From RYN-428 sp035551995 (GTDB taxonomy: Bacteria; Planctomycetota; Phycisphaerae; Tepidisphaerales; Tepidisphaeraceae), in NCBI GenBank assembly GCA_035551995.1, contig DASZME010000013.1:1-35804 (forward strand): a DNA stretch of 35,804 nt. The letters are read 5' to 3'. Below the pieces are notes generated by a model. It searched no databases. It was not told the DNA's origin and worked only from the letters and a program-made list of their open reading frames with translations. Below are positions 1 to 8,308 of this stretch, piece by piece. A program made the translations under genes and the position numbers. The first letter of the stretch is position 1; every line of letters begins with the position of its first letter.

Positions 1-108
1 TGTCCCTCTGTTCCTTCTTCCCCTCCGTGCGTTCGTGGCTCTTTCCGTCATGCTTTCTGTTCGATTTTCGCCGCGACGGGCACGACCCTCGAACAGGGAG
101 CACGAAAA

Positions 109-927
109 CTATTGCGCCTTACGCTGACTCAGGAACTCGACCAGATCGATCAGGTCCTGCTGCGTCATCGCTTCGTTCAATCCGTCGGGCATCAGCGAAA
201 TGGTCTGCTTGACCATCTTCTGAATATTGGCCGGTTCGATGTCGTGATATTTGCCGTCGGTGTCCTTGATGGTGATGTGATCAGGCGTGTCCTCGACTTT
301 CAGCCCGGCGTAGACTTCGCCGTCCTTGGTCTTGACGACCCAAGTTTCATAGCCCATTTCGATCGCGGAGCTGGGATACAGGATCGCTTCGTAAAGTTGG
401 GGTTTGGAAAGCTTACCGCCGATGACGGTGAGAGGCGGGCCGATCATGTTTCCGTCGTCGCCGATCTGGTGGCACTTGATGCAGTTGACGGCGGCGTTGC
501 GGAAGACCGCGGCGCCGGCCTTTGGATCGCCGGTGAGCTTGGACAGCGCATCCATTGACGGCAGGATTTTGCCGTCCTTGGTTTTGAATTGCTTGTTGAA
601 ATCGATCGGAGCGGTGGTAGGAGCGGACGGCCCGGTCGCCGCCGCCGAGGATTTCTCGGCGGCGGCGCACGAACCGCAAAGCAGTACGATTCCATTCCAG
701 TCGGAATTGCCGGCGGATCTTCCAAGATAGCCGTGGGAGGAAGCCCACGGTTTGGGGGACACGATCCGCGGGCTTCCGCCTGCGGCTATCAAAGAGGTCG
801 TCGAATCCAGCTCGCAATTCTTGGAATCATTCACCTGCTCAAAAAAAAAAAGGAAGAAAACGTGCCGCTTACGCCCTGATAAGCGGCTTGCGATGCGACA
901 ACGGCGGGCAATGATTCGACGCCGCAA
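109..927 (-). CDS. Heme-binding cytochrome c domain, out-of-frame 3' part of the PVC dehydrogenase gene
   Basis: This frame encodes a class I cytochrome c domain of the kind found at the C terminus of PVC-type dehydrogenases. The heme motif CIKCH is at bases 469-483, and the frame ends with a helix containing DLVEFLSQ, the usual end of this domain. In the family the domain passes electrons from the attached beta-propeller dehydrogenase in the periplasm. The frame is open up to an ATG at 927, but the first 75 or so codons cross palindromic DNA and do not look like protein. I see no convincing start codon with a ribosome binding site (a GTG at 834 is the only nearby option). The Ala/Thr/Pro-rich stretch before the domain resembles an interdomain linker. 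A -1 shift at the A11 run (841-851) would join it to the upstream gene. It could be a stranded pseudogene fragment, a slippage product or a homopolymer sequencing artefact. Confidence 0.6.
   Translation of the reverse strand: MRRRIIARRCRIASRLSGRKRHVFFLFFFEQVNDSKNCELDSTTSLIAAGGSPRIVSPKPWASSHGYLGRSAGNSDWNGIVLLCGSCAAAEKSSAAATGPSAPTTAPIDFNKQFKTKDGKILPSMDALSKLTGDPKAGAAVFRNAAVNCIKCHQIGDDGNMIGPPLTVIGGKLSKPQLYEAILYPSSAIEMGYETWVVKTKDGEVYAGLKVEDTPDHITIKDTDGKYHDIEPANIQKMVKQTISLMPDGLNEAMTQQDLIDLVEFLSQRKAQ
726..790. repeat. 65-bp imperfect palindrome made of two inverted hairpins
   Basis: The arms 726-750 and 766-790 are reverse complements at about 21 of 25 positions, separated by a 15-base spacer. Each arm is itself a small hairpin: CCGTGGG/CCCACGG in the left arm and CCGCGGG/CCTGCGG in the right. 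The element lies between the dehydrogenase frame and the cytochrome domain and is translated in the cytochrome frame as an unprotein-like stretch. It looks like a small mobile or REP-type palindromic element. No transposase is nearby. Confidence 0.7.
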
Positions 928-3146
928 TTGGCGTCGTGGGCTGCCACGCCGTTGTCATCGGCGAAAGGGCCGGCGACTCCTTGTGCCGACGCATGGGCTT
1001 CTTTGGTCGTCGGCTTGGTCGTCGGGCCGCCCAGTTGCACGGGTTCCATCTTCAGGCGCCAGACAATTCCCTCGTTGTTCTTGGGGTCCTTGTTCTGATG
1101 CTCTTTGTCCCAGGCTTCCAAAACGGCTTTCTCGCGGCCGGTGGCGGCGATGCCGAAAGCTTCCAGATACCAGCGATCTTCGCCGTTGTATTTATCGGCC
1201 AGCTTTACGATCAGCGGCAGAGCCTTCTCGTTCTGATCGTATTGAAGGGCGATGCACAGTTCCCGCCACATCGCCGGGTCCGGATCGGCAAGCACTTCGT
1301 CGGCATACTGCGTCACATCCAGATTCGCCCGCCGGGCGGCTCGCAACGACGCGACGCGGATATTGACGTTTTTGTCTTTCAGGCCTTCATCGATGAACTT
1401 CTTACCGTCCTTCGACTTGGAAAGAAGCCAGAGCGCCCTTGCCCGCAATCTGGCCGATTTACTGCTCTCGAACTCGGTCTTAAGGGCCGCGACGACAGGT
1501 TCGGTGTTGATCCCTTCAAGCAGCTTGCTATAGCCGAGATAGCGTGTGGCGAGGTTGGGCGAGTTGAGCGCGGCGATCTCTCCGCCGACGCTATCCAGAT
1601 CGACTTTTGCCGGCGCCGACGGGGTGTATTGTTCGGGCGTGAGGCGATAGACGCGGCCATGCAGCAGATGCCAATCATTGCCGTGCTTGGCGGTGCCGGT
1701 ATCGCCGGTGGCATGACCGCCGACGCCTGGGTCGTACCAATCGGTGATATAGACGGCGCCGTCGGGCGCCACGCAAACGTCGTCGGGACGAAACCAGCGA
1801 TCGCCCCCCTTGATCAGTTCAACGGCGACGGCTTCATAACCGGCGCCGGCCTTGGGGTTGGATTCCTTCTTAAACGCCTCGGCTTCTTCAACCGTGACGG
1901 GCTTCATGATCGTCGTGGGGTGGGATTCGCCGGGCCGGGTGATGTAGGCGCGGACGACATTGGGCCCGCAGTCGGTATGGAGCAAGGCGCCATGATAAAT
2001 TTCCGGCAGCAGCGTGCCTTCATAGACGGTGATGCCGGTCGGCGAGCCTTGGCCGGTGTTGAGGAGGTTGGGGACAACGCCGGGCCAGCGCTGGTGCCAG
2101 TGAGCTTCCTGCTTGGTCTGGCCGGGGAAAGCTTGTTTGAATTGTTGCATATCGCGGCTCCAGGACGAGCCGGTGGGGCCGGTATAGCCGAAGTTTCCGC
2201 CTTCCATGACGTAGTTGATGCGGACGCCCTGGTTGCCGTCGTCATCGTTGTCGGATTGCCAGACGGTGCCGAAGGAATCGACGGTCAGCTCGTAGTTGTT
2301 GCGGAAGTTGTAGCCGAGGACGTCGAAGTCCGAGCCGTCGAGGTTCATGGAGAAGGCCATGCCGTCGCGATACCCTTCCCCTTTTTCGCGGGGATGTCCG
2401 TTGACCATCTTGGCGCCGGCGCCGATTTCGGTTCCCTTGACGTCGGTGAGGGGTTTGCCGTCGTGTTGCGAAACGGCGTCACCGTATTTTACATAGCCGC
2501 CGTAACCGGCGTTGCCCGTATTGAAATAGAACCGGCCATCGGGGCCGAAGATACCGGCATGCACGCCATGATCGTGATTGGTGCCGCCAAAGCCCGTGAA
2601 AATCGTCTGTGGCGGGCCGACGGGTTTATCGCCGCTGGGGTCGATCGTGTAGATCAACACGTTGGGCGATTGCGCGACGATCACCTTGTTGCCGAGAACA
2701 CAAATTCCCAGCGGCGCGAAGAGAGCCGGGTCTTGAACGAAGACCTTGTAGCTGTCGCACGTGCCGGTGTGCTTGGTGTCTTCGAGGATCATGATCCGGT
2801 CCCCTTCGGGCCGAGTCTTTGATCCGCGATAATTGGCCGCTTCGGTGATCCAGATTCGACCCTTGGAATCGATATCCATATTGGTCGGCTTCACGATCCC
2901 CGGCTCTTCCGCCCAGACGGTTGCCTTTAACCCCGGCGCCACCTTGAACGTCGCGAGCGTTTCGTCGGCCGGCATCGGGCTTTGCCCCGGCTTATGCGCG
3001 GGTTTTTCCGGCTGATTCGCGGGCGTTTTTTCCGGAGCCGTCTCCGGTTTTTTATCCTCTGCCCGTACCAGCAATGGCACGGAAATCAGCGCCGCGGCCG
3101 CCATGACGGCCGACCACCTGGCGACGCTTTTGATGCGTGGGGTCAT
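831..3146 (-). CDS. PVC-type membrane-bound dehydrogenase (beta-propeller plus HEAT-like repeats)
   Basis: The protein has about 771 residues. I start it at the ATG at 3146, which has GGAG eight bases upstream and is followed by a clear Sec signal peptide (hydrophobic AAAALISVPLLV, cleavage near residue 29). The reading frame stays open upstream to 3233, but that part lacks a signal sequence. Residues about 60-510 match the PVC membrane-bound dehydrogenase domain, a soluble-glucose-dehydrogenase-like propeller with motifs such as PTNMDIDSKGRIWI and VYITDWYDPG. Residues about 520-690 are HEAT-like helical repeats (ATRYLGYSKLL, NIRVASLRAARR). The family normally continues into a CxxCH cytochrome domain in one polypeptide of 900 or more residues. 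Here it stops early, after a Thr/Pro linker and about 45 residues translated from palindromic DNA. The physiological substrate is unknown; an exported sugar or polyol dehydrogenase role is inferred. Confidence 0.85.
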   Translation of the reverse strand: MTPRIKSVARWSAVMAAAALISVPLLVRAEDKKPETAPEKTPANQPEKPAHKPGQSPMPADETLATFKVAPGLKATVWAEEPGIVKPTNMDIDSKGRIWITEAANYRGSKTRPEGDRIMILEDTKHTGTCDSYKVFVQDPALFAPLGICVLGNKVIVAQSPNVLIYTIDPSGDKPVGPPQTIFTGFGGTNHDHGVHAGIFGPDGRFYFNTGNAGYGGYVKYGDAVSQHDGKPLTDVKGTEIGAGAKMVNGHPREKGEGYRDGMAFSMNLDGSDFDVLGYNFRNNYELTVDSFGTVWQSDNDDDGNQGVRINYVMEGGNFGYTGPTGSSWSRDMQQFKQAFPGQTKQEAHWHQRWPGVVPNLLNTGQGSPTGITVYEGTLLPEIYHGALLHTDCGPNVVRAYITRPGESHPTTIMKPVTVEEAEAFKKESNPKAGAGYEAVAVELIKGGDRWFRPDDVCVAPDGAVYITDWYDPGVGGHATGDTGTAKHGNDWHLLHGRVYRLTPEQYTPSAPAKVDLDSVGGEIAALNSPNLATRYLGYSKLLEGINTEPVVAALKTEFESSKSARLRARALWLLSKSKDGKKFIDEGLKDKNVNIRVASLRAARRANLDVTQYADEVLADPDPAMWRELCIALQYDQNEKALPLIVKLADKYNGEDRWYLEAFGIAATGREKAVLEAWDKEHQNKDPKNNEGIVWRLKMEPVQLGGPTTKPTTKEAHASAQGVAGPFADDNGVAAHDANCGVESLPAVVASQAAYQGVSGTFSSFFFLSR
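841..887 (-). terminator. Hairpin followed by T-runs inside the dehydrogenase 3' end
   Basis: On the minus strand a perfect 7-bp stem (GCCGCTT/AAGCGGC, bases 864-870 and 881-887, 10-base loop) is followed by ACGTTTTCTTCC and then eleven Ts (841-851). This has the form of a Rho-independent terminator, although the T-run is offset by about 12 bases. It lies before the dehydrogenase stop at 831, so it would end transcription inside the open frame. The same T11 run is also a possible slippage site. Both roles are inferred. Confidence 0.4.
898..955. repeat. 58-bp nested palindrome
   Basis: The outer arms ACAACGGCG (898-906) and CGCCGTTGT (947-955) are perfect complements, extended by GGCA/TGCC with one bulged base. 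Inside them sits a second perfect hairpin, CGACGCC/GGCGTCG (917-923 and 930-936). The element can fold as a long stem on either strand. It is the third palindrome within 230 bases, in the linker region of the split dehydrogenase gene. Confidence 0.65.
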
Positions 3147-3569
3147 GAAAAAGCTCCAAATTAGTGATTTTGATTCGACGAAAAAACACGGCCCTACCCT
3201 CACCCTGCGGGCGCGGCGGCCGAGTTTCGACAATCTACCGTTTTGTTACCCGTGCGGCGAGGGCGGTGTTGAAGCCCGATGATCGCGCGATGGCTCACCG
3301 GACATCGCCCCCGACTTTTTGATTGGACATTTCCTTCCGCTCGGACCACGCCATCGCCCGTTGATCCGCCGAAATTCCACGCCCGGCAGACTCGATAAAA
3401 ACCGCCGGCGTGGGCCGGTACGTCCGTCGGATCGATCGGAACGTCGAAGGCGGAGTTTCAGTCGCGACAATTCAAGGCCAAAATCGCCATTTAATCAAGT
3501 TGCCGCCCCGTGCCGCGTCAGGACAAAATTGCGTTCACGTCGATCACGGCCGTTCAATCCCGGCGGGAT
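3147..3569. other. Intergenic region upstream of the dehydrogenase
   Basis: This is about 420 bases between two minus-strand genes. Open frames on both strands here have no recognisable protein character. It should hold the dehydrogenase promoter, but I see no clear -35/-10 pair and no strong hairpin. Confidence 0.5.
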
Positions 3570-4148
3570 TCATCGTGGGACGTTTTCCTGTGACGCCGCT
3601 GATGGCGTCTGGTTTCTCGCGCCTTGCGTTCCCGATCCGGCGGTGATTTCGTTCAAACCTTCGTTTAACATCCGGCGCGTCGGCTCATCGATCCACGTGC
3701 GGTCCAGCGCCCAGCGAATTCCCAGAGCCAAATCGTGATCGCTCAGACCCGTGATTCGTTTGCCGCAACGCGTCAGCGCGACCATGATGCTCGAATAATA
3801 AAGCAACAGCGCGACGTCCTTGGGCACGATTGCGTCGGGATGGCCATGGGTGGCCTTGGCGAAACGCTTGGTCATCTCCAACAACTCGATCGGCGGGTGC
3901 GGGTGAAAAAGCAGGTCGTTAAAACTTTTGATGACCAACCCCTCCGCCGCGCAAAGTGCCTCCAATCGGTCGGCGGATGGGCCGGGTAGCGCCTGAAGAT
4001 CAAATTGCACCGGGCTGGATAACTGATGGCGCATCACCGCTCCAAGCTCCTCTTCCGGCCACGCGCGATCGGTCAATCGCTCGGCGTCATCGAGATCGAA
4101 TAAACTAGCCCAGGATTTTTCCGGGTCCGGCGGTAATTCAGTCGGCAT
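3570..4148 (-). CDS. Hypothetical protein following an ECF sigma gene
   Basis: I do not recognise this 192-residue protein. I start it at the ATG at 4148, 31 bases after the stop of the sigma factor gene; longer versions of the frame would overlap the end of that gene. It is soluble and mainly helical in appearance, with no signal peptide or membrane segment. The N-terminal part is acidic (SWASLFDLDDAERLTDRAW) and a central helical part contains LLLYYSSIMVALTRCGKRI. The spacing suggests cotranscription with the sigma gene. A regulatory link, for example as a partner of that sigma factor, is only an inference; it lacks the zinc-binding HxxxCxxC motif of ZAS anti-sigma factors. Confidence 0.7.
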   Translation of the reverse strand: MPTELPPDPEKSWASLFDLDDAERLTDRAWPEEELGAVMRHQLSSPVQFDLQALPGPSADRLEALCAAEGLVIKSFNDLLFHPHPPIELLEMTKRFAKATHGHPDAIVPKDVALLLYYSSIMVALTRCGKRITGLSDHDLALGIRWALDRTWIDEPTRRMLNEGLNEITAGSGTQGARNQTPSAASQENVPR

Positions 4149-4179
4149 AGGCGCCTCGGTATTCCGGCTGGATACGGCA

Positions 4180-4935
4180 CTAATTCCCGTCCCCTGCGCG
4201 TCCCCCCGAGACAATTCGATAAAGATCGCGAATCTCCGCGTCGGTTTCTGCCTCATCCCCCGCATATTCCCCGACGACGGCGCGAAGGTGCCGAGCGAAG
4301 GCGCGCTTGGACGTAATCATGACGTTCGACGCCTCCGCCGGCGAGCGAAAACCAAAATCGCGGATCAGCGTTTCATACTTGACGGGCTCGGCGCCTTCCA
4401 TCGCGGGGCGAAGCACGCGCCCTTCAAAGACGCCCCATAAATCCGGCCGCCCCGTCGTCAGGCATTCGCCGCGCATTCGCCGTTCGGCCTCGGCCAGCAC
4501 CTGCCGGGCCCAGGCGACGTCAAATGCCCGGTCCGGCCCCCCAAGCGGCGTCGGCATTTCCTTTAACTCATCTACGTCGGCGTCCGGCTGTTGGCCCGCG
4601 CGCTTGGCCGCCCGCGAATAGCGAATTTCATCGATGACGTATCGGTCCAGCGCCGTAAGCAAAAACGTGCGAAATCGTCCCCGCTCCTGATCCGCCTTGA
4701 CGATGAGCCGCTGTTCCAGCACCTTGGCTGTCAAGAATCCCTGCAGCAGATCATTGGCCCGATGGCCGTCGATCCGCTGGCGAATCACCAAATGCGAGCG
4801 CAGCGCCGGCAGATAATTGCGAAGCAGGGTCGCCAGCGCCTGCTTGCCTTCGGTATCCTCGCGTCCGGCGCGGTGCACGAGCGACCACTGCGTAATCGGA
4901 AAAGAACGCCTTGATTCGTCGGAACCCTGCTTCAT
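4180..4935 (-). CDS. ECF-type RNA polymerase sigma factor (planctomycete long form)
   Basis: The protein has about 251 residues from the ATG at 4935. An in-frame ATG at 4959 is an alternative, and the open frame continues to 5223 without protein character. The N terminus RRSFPITQWSLV is the hallmark opening of a planctomycete ECF sigma group (FPxTxWSLV). Sigma region 2 follows: RANDLLQGFLTAKVLEQ, then RGRFRTFLLTALDRYVIDE. The C-terminal part (about 150-235) would be region 4, with a helix-turn-helix around DFGFRSPAEASNVMITSKRAFARHLRAV described here in pieces. It recruits core RNA polymerase to alternative promoters. Its target genes cannot be read from this window. It is probably cotranscribed with the downstream hypothetical gene. 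Confidence 0.85.
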   Translation of the reverse strand: MKQGSDESRRSFPITQWSLVHRAGREDTEGKQALATLLRNYLPALRSHLVIRQRIDGHRANDLLQGFLTAKVLEQRLIVKADQERGRFRTFLLTALDRYVIDEIRYSRAAKRAGQQPDADVDELKEMPTPLGGPDRAFDVAWARQVLAEAERRMRGECLTTGRPDLWGVFEGRVLRPAMEGAEPVKYETLIRDFGFRSPAEASNVMITSKRAFARHLRAVVGEYAGDEAETDAEIRDLYRIVSGGRAGDGN

Positions 4936-5388
4936 TTTTCCACCACTTTCCCGCAGCATCGTGACGCGAATCGAGTGAAAAGTCACGACATGACGGACGA
5001 TCTTCAGAGGCCCGCATGTTAGCCGGAGCCCAGAGGCGCGGGAACGCCAGCGAACCTGCAGACGCTTCGAGCGGTGTTGCGTTTCACCTCGCGGTGGCCA
5101 GCGACCGGAGCTGCGAGAGCGTGCGCGTGTTGATCCGGGCGTCGTGCCTCCCGCCGCGGTGATGAAGTTGGCATCCGTGCAGCCGCAGATGTTTTTTCCG
5201 ACTCGCGGCGATTCATGGATCACGCTTTTTCATCGACTATCAACTGCAGAAGCTGCCGGTACTTCATCCAGACATCATACCGGCTGACGCGGCCGGAGCC
5301 CAACGGAATCCGCGGAACTTTTTCCCGGTTGGCGCATCCAAGTTCTTGACAAGTTTAATTTCGTCGCAAAGTCGAAAGGAAGACAATC
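4936..5388. other. Divergent intergenic region, sigma factor / DUF4139 gene
   Basis: This is about 450 bases between divergently transcribed genes, so promoters for both are expected here. A TTGACA hexamer at 5346-5351 could be a -35 element for the plus-strand gene, but no good -10 stands 17 bases downstream. AAGGA at 5376-5380 is the ribosome binding site of the DUF4139 gene. I see no RNA gene or repeat. Confidence 0.4.
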
Positions 5389-7599
5389 ATGCGCCGCGTT
5401 CTTAAGACGAATCTGGTTTTGGCTTCGGCCGTCGCGGGGATGATGTGGGGATGGCCGCTGGCGCTGGGGCAGGTGAAGCCGCCGGAGGCGAAGGAAAAGC
5501 CGGCCGGGGATCAGCAGTCGGTGCCGGTCAAGGAAGTGGTGCTCTATACCAGCGGCGTCGGATATTTCGAGCATTTCGGCTCGATCAAAGGGAACGGATT
5601 CACCGAGCTTCATTTTAAGACCCAGCAAATAAACGACATTCTGAAAAGTTTGCTTCTGGAAGACCTCGACGGCGGCAAAGTGGCTTCGGTGACCTACGGA
5701 AGCCAGGAGCCGCTGTCGCATACGTTGAAGAGTTTTCAGGTCGATTTGAGCGCGGCGCCGTCGTTGAACGAATTGCTGTCGCAGCTTCGCGGGGCGAGCG
5801 TGACGGCGATCGTGCCACAGGGGGCGGTGACGGGGGTCATTCTTTCCGTCGAGAAAAAGCAGAAGCCTTCGGGAGAGAAGACGGTGATCGACGTGTGGAC
5901 GCTGAATCTGCTTTTGCCGGGCGGATCGATTCGCCCGGTCGAACTCGATCAGGTCAGCGAAATAAAATTGGACGACGCCAAGCTTCAGCAGGAATTGGTT
6001 AAAGCATTGTCGGCTGTCGCGGCGGCGCGCGACCAGGACAGCAAACCCGTCGCCATTCGTTTTTCGGGGCAGGGAGAGCGGCGCGTGCGGATCGGATATG
6101 TCGTCGAGGCGCCGGTTTGGAAAGCCAGCTATCGTCTGGTGTTGACCGAGGACGCGAAGAACGATCCGGTTCCCGCGACTCAGCCGGCCGATCTCAAGGC
6201 CAGGGACCCAAAGGCGTCGGAGAAGAACGACGGCGGGAAACTTCAAGGCTGGGCCATCGTCGAGAACCAGACCGACGGCGACTGGGAAAACGTGCAGCTT
6301 TCGCTTGTGAGCGGAAGGCCGATCAGCTTTATCGAGGATCTGTATCAGCCCCTCTATGTGACCCGGCCGGTGGTCGAGCCCGAATTATACGCAAGCCTGC
6401 GGCCGCAGCGCTATGTCGAGGGGATGAACAACCAGGCGATGGAGCAGGCCAAGCAAAACGCGATGCAGCAGAACGCCGCCGGGTTTCGGCGCCAGTCGGC
6501 GGGGCAGGATGGCGCGTTCGCGCGTAACCGCGGGTTGGATAGCGACAAATTCGCCTTCTTGGGCGAAGGTCGCAAAGATCTCGCGGGCGCCAATGCTCCG
6601 ATCAACGCGACGGCCTCCGTCGACGCCCAGGCGTCCGGCGCCAGCGTCGGCGAATTTTTTCAATACACCGTCGGCGACGTCTCCCTTCCGCGGCAAAAAT
6701 CGGCGATGATTCCGATCATCGCCGATTTGGTGAAAACGACCCGCCTAAGCATCTTCAACGCCGCCACGCTTCCCGATCATCCTCTTCTCGGCGCCCGCCT
6801 GACCAACACCACCGGAAAACTTCTTCCGCAAGGGCCGATCACCGTTCTCGACGGCGGCGCCTACGCGGGCGACGCCACGATCGAAGATTTGCCCAACACG
6901 CAGAGCCGTCTGCTTAGCTATGGCATCGATCAGAGCATTCTCGTTCATGACAACGATCGGACCGAAGACGCCTCGCTCGTGACGGCCAAGGTCGTGAAAG
7001 GCGTTTTGGAACTGACGTCCAAGCGAATCGCCATTCAGCATTACGCGGCCCAGAACAAGGGTAAGACGGATCGAACTTTGTTGATCGAGCATCCAAAACA
7101 TCCCGGCTGGAAACTCATCCAGCCCGTGCACGCGTCGGAGACGACGGACACGCTCTACCGGATCGAGGAAAATCTCCCGGCGGGAAGAACGAAAAACTTG
7201 CTGGTGCAGGAGGAAGTCGTCGGCCAGCGGGGCTTTGCGATACTGCCGATGGATACGAGTCAAATTGAGATGTATCTGCGTACCGGCCCGATTCCCGACG
7301 AGGTAAAAAAGGCGCTTCAGCAGGCCGCCAAATTAAAGTACGCGCAAGTGGAGACCCAGCGCCAGGAGAAGGATCGCGAGCAGACCATCAACGACATTAC
7401 CCAGGAGCAAAACCGCATCCGGGAAAACATGAAAGCAGTCAGCGCCGCCAGCGATTATTACAAGCGGCTTGAAAAGGAGCTCGACGCGCAGGAAACCCAG
7501 CTTCAGAAATTAAAACAGGACGTGAAGGACCTGAAGGCCAAGTCGGACCAGCAACGCAAGGACCTCGAGGAATACCTTCAGAATTTGAGCGTCGGATGA
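5389..7599 (+). CDS. Secreted DUF4139 domain protein
   Basis: A 736-residue protein starting at the ATG at 5389, with AAGGA eight bases upstream. Residues 1-26 form a signal peptide (hydrophobic VLASAVAGMMWGWPLALG). Near the N terminus VPVKEVVLYTSGVGYFEH is the typical opening of DUF4139 proteins, followed by a beta-rich region. The DUF4139 core begins near residue 220 (RRVRIGYVVEAPVWKASYRL) and runs to about residue 620. A long Gln-rich, Asn-rich and Ala-rich insert lies at about 340-400. The C terminus (about 645-735) is a strongly predicted coiled coil rich in Gln, Lys and Glu. The family is exported and of unknown biochemical role; some members are called mucoidy-inhibitor-like. No partner gene is obvious: apaG follows after 122 bases. 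Confidence 0.85.
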   Translation: MRRVLKTNLVLASAVAGMMWGWPLALGQVKPPEAKEKPAGDQQSVPVKEVVLYTSGVGYFEHFGSIKGNGFTELHFKTQQINDILKSLLLEDLDGGKVASVTYGSQEPLSHTLKSFQVDLSAAPSLNELLSQLRGASVTAIVPQGAVTGVILSVEKKQKPSGEKTVIDVWTLNLLLPGGSIRPVELDQVSEIKLDDAKLQQELVKALSAVAAARDQDSKPVAIRFSGQGERRVRIGYVVEAPVWKASYRLVLTEDAKNDPVPATQPADLKARDPKASEKNDGGKLQGWAIVENQTDGDWENVQLSLVSGRPISFIEDLYQPLYVTRPVVEPELYASLRPQRYVEGMNNQAMEQAKQNAMQQNAAGFRRQSAGQDGAFARNRGLDSDKFAFLGEGRKDLAGANAPINATASVDAQASGASVGEFFQYTVGDVSLPRQKSAMIPIIADLVKTTRLSIFNAATLPDHPLLGARLTNTTGKLLPQGPITVLDGGAYAGDATIEDLPNTQSRLLSYGIDQSILVHDNDRTEDASLVTAKVVKGVLELTSKRIAIQHYAAQNKGKTDRTLLIEHPKHPGWKLIQPVHASETTDTLYRIEENLPAGRTKNLLVQEEVVGQRGFAILPMDTSQIEMYLRTGPIPDEVKKALQQAAKLKYAQVETQRQEKDREQTINDITQEQNRIRENMKAVSAASDYYKRLEKELDAQETQLQKLKQDVKDLKAKSDQQRKDLEEYLQNLSVG

Positions 7600-7721
7600 A
7601 ACCGTTGTGGTTTTGCGGCGGCGCCCTTTTGGGGCGGAGGTTAAAAAATCGGCGGCGATTCGCGCCCCATTGGCGATCATGTGCCTTGTGCTATACGATG
7701 TCGGCTGGAGTGACACAGCGC

Positions 7722-8123
7722 ATGGCGACCCCAGAAATGTCCGACATCACGACTCACGGCGTACGCATCGGCGCGACCGCGTATTTCCTGCCCGAGCAAT
7801 CCGACGCGGATCAACGCCGTTATGTCTTCGGCTACACGATTGTCGTATCGAACGACGGCGATAAACCGGTGCAGCTCATGAGCCGCCACTGGATCATCAT
7901 CGACGCCTACGGCAGAAGAGAAGACGTCACCGGCCCCGGCGTCGTCGGGCAAACGCCGCGGCTGGAGCCGGGCCAGGCGTTCAAATATCAGAGCTTCTGC
8001 CCACTTCGAACCGTATGGGGAACCATGGAAGGTTCCTATCAAATGCGGCACGACGACGGAATGACGTTTGACGTGCAGATCGCGCGATTTTTCCTGAAGA
8101 TGCCCAAAGAAGAACCAGCCTAA
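7722..8123 (+). CDS. apaG: ApaG family protein
   Basis: A 133-residue protein from the ATG at 7722 with GGAG 11 bases upstream; the frame is open back to 7596 but the extra residues are not family-like. The body fits the single-domain ApaG immunoglobulin-like fold: the opening ITTHGVRIGATAYFLPEQSD, then YVFGYTIVVSNDGDKPVQL, SRHWIIIDAYGR, the glycine-rich GVVGQTPRLEPGQAF, and the ending EGSYQMRHDDGMTFDVQIARF. ApaG proteins have been linked to cobalt and magnesium efflux and the fold is shared with some F-box proteins, but the molecular function is unsettled. Length and domain match the family, so the identification is firm and the role is not. Confidence 0.92.
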   Translation: MATPEMSDITTHGVRIGATAYFLPEQSDADQRRYVFGYTIVVSNDGDKPVQLMSRHWIIIDAYGRREDVTGPGVVGQTPRLEPGQAFKYQSFCPLRTVWGTMEGSYQMRHDDGMTFDVQIARFFLKMPKEEPA

Positions 8124-8155
8124 AGCATTCTCATGTTGGTGAAAGCGACCTTGCG

Positions 8156-8214
8156 TCGCGAAAAACGCCCCGCAAGCGGGGCCGCTAAACACAGAAACGC
8201 GCGAGCGACCTGAC
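8156..8214 (+). repeat. Hairpin repeat copy A, downstream of apaG
   Basis: This copy begins 32 bases after the apaG stop and has the same orientation as apaG. It carries the core ACGCCCCGCAAGCGGGGC, a 7-bp perfect stem with a two-base AA loop, followed by CGCTAAAC and a tail ending GCGACCTGA. It is nearly identical to copies at 9066-9120 and 13719-13778. It lies in the gap between convergent genes and could act as a transcription stop or mRNA-end stabiliser. Confidence 0.8.
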
Positions 8215-8308
8215 AACGGGTCTAAATTCCGGAGACAAATAAATCCGAGGCGCCGATGACCTGTAGCACGGGCATCCCGCGCCTTTCCCGCAAGTCAAAG
8301 CACGCGCC

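Noticed and set aside
936..2822. Long plus-strand open frame of 628 codons antisense to the dehydrogenase
   Set aside because: It mirrors the dehydrogenase codons, has no recognisable domain and no ribosome binding site; long antisense frames are normal in GC-rich genes.
4936..5223. N-terminal extension of the sigma factor frame
   Set aside because: The translation lacks family similarity; the sigma signature FPITQWSLV begins shortly after the ATG at 4935.
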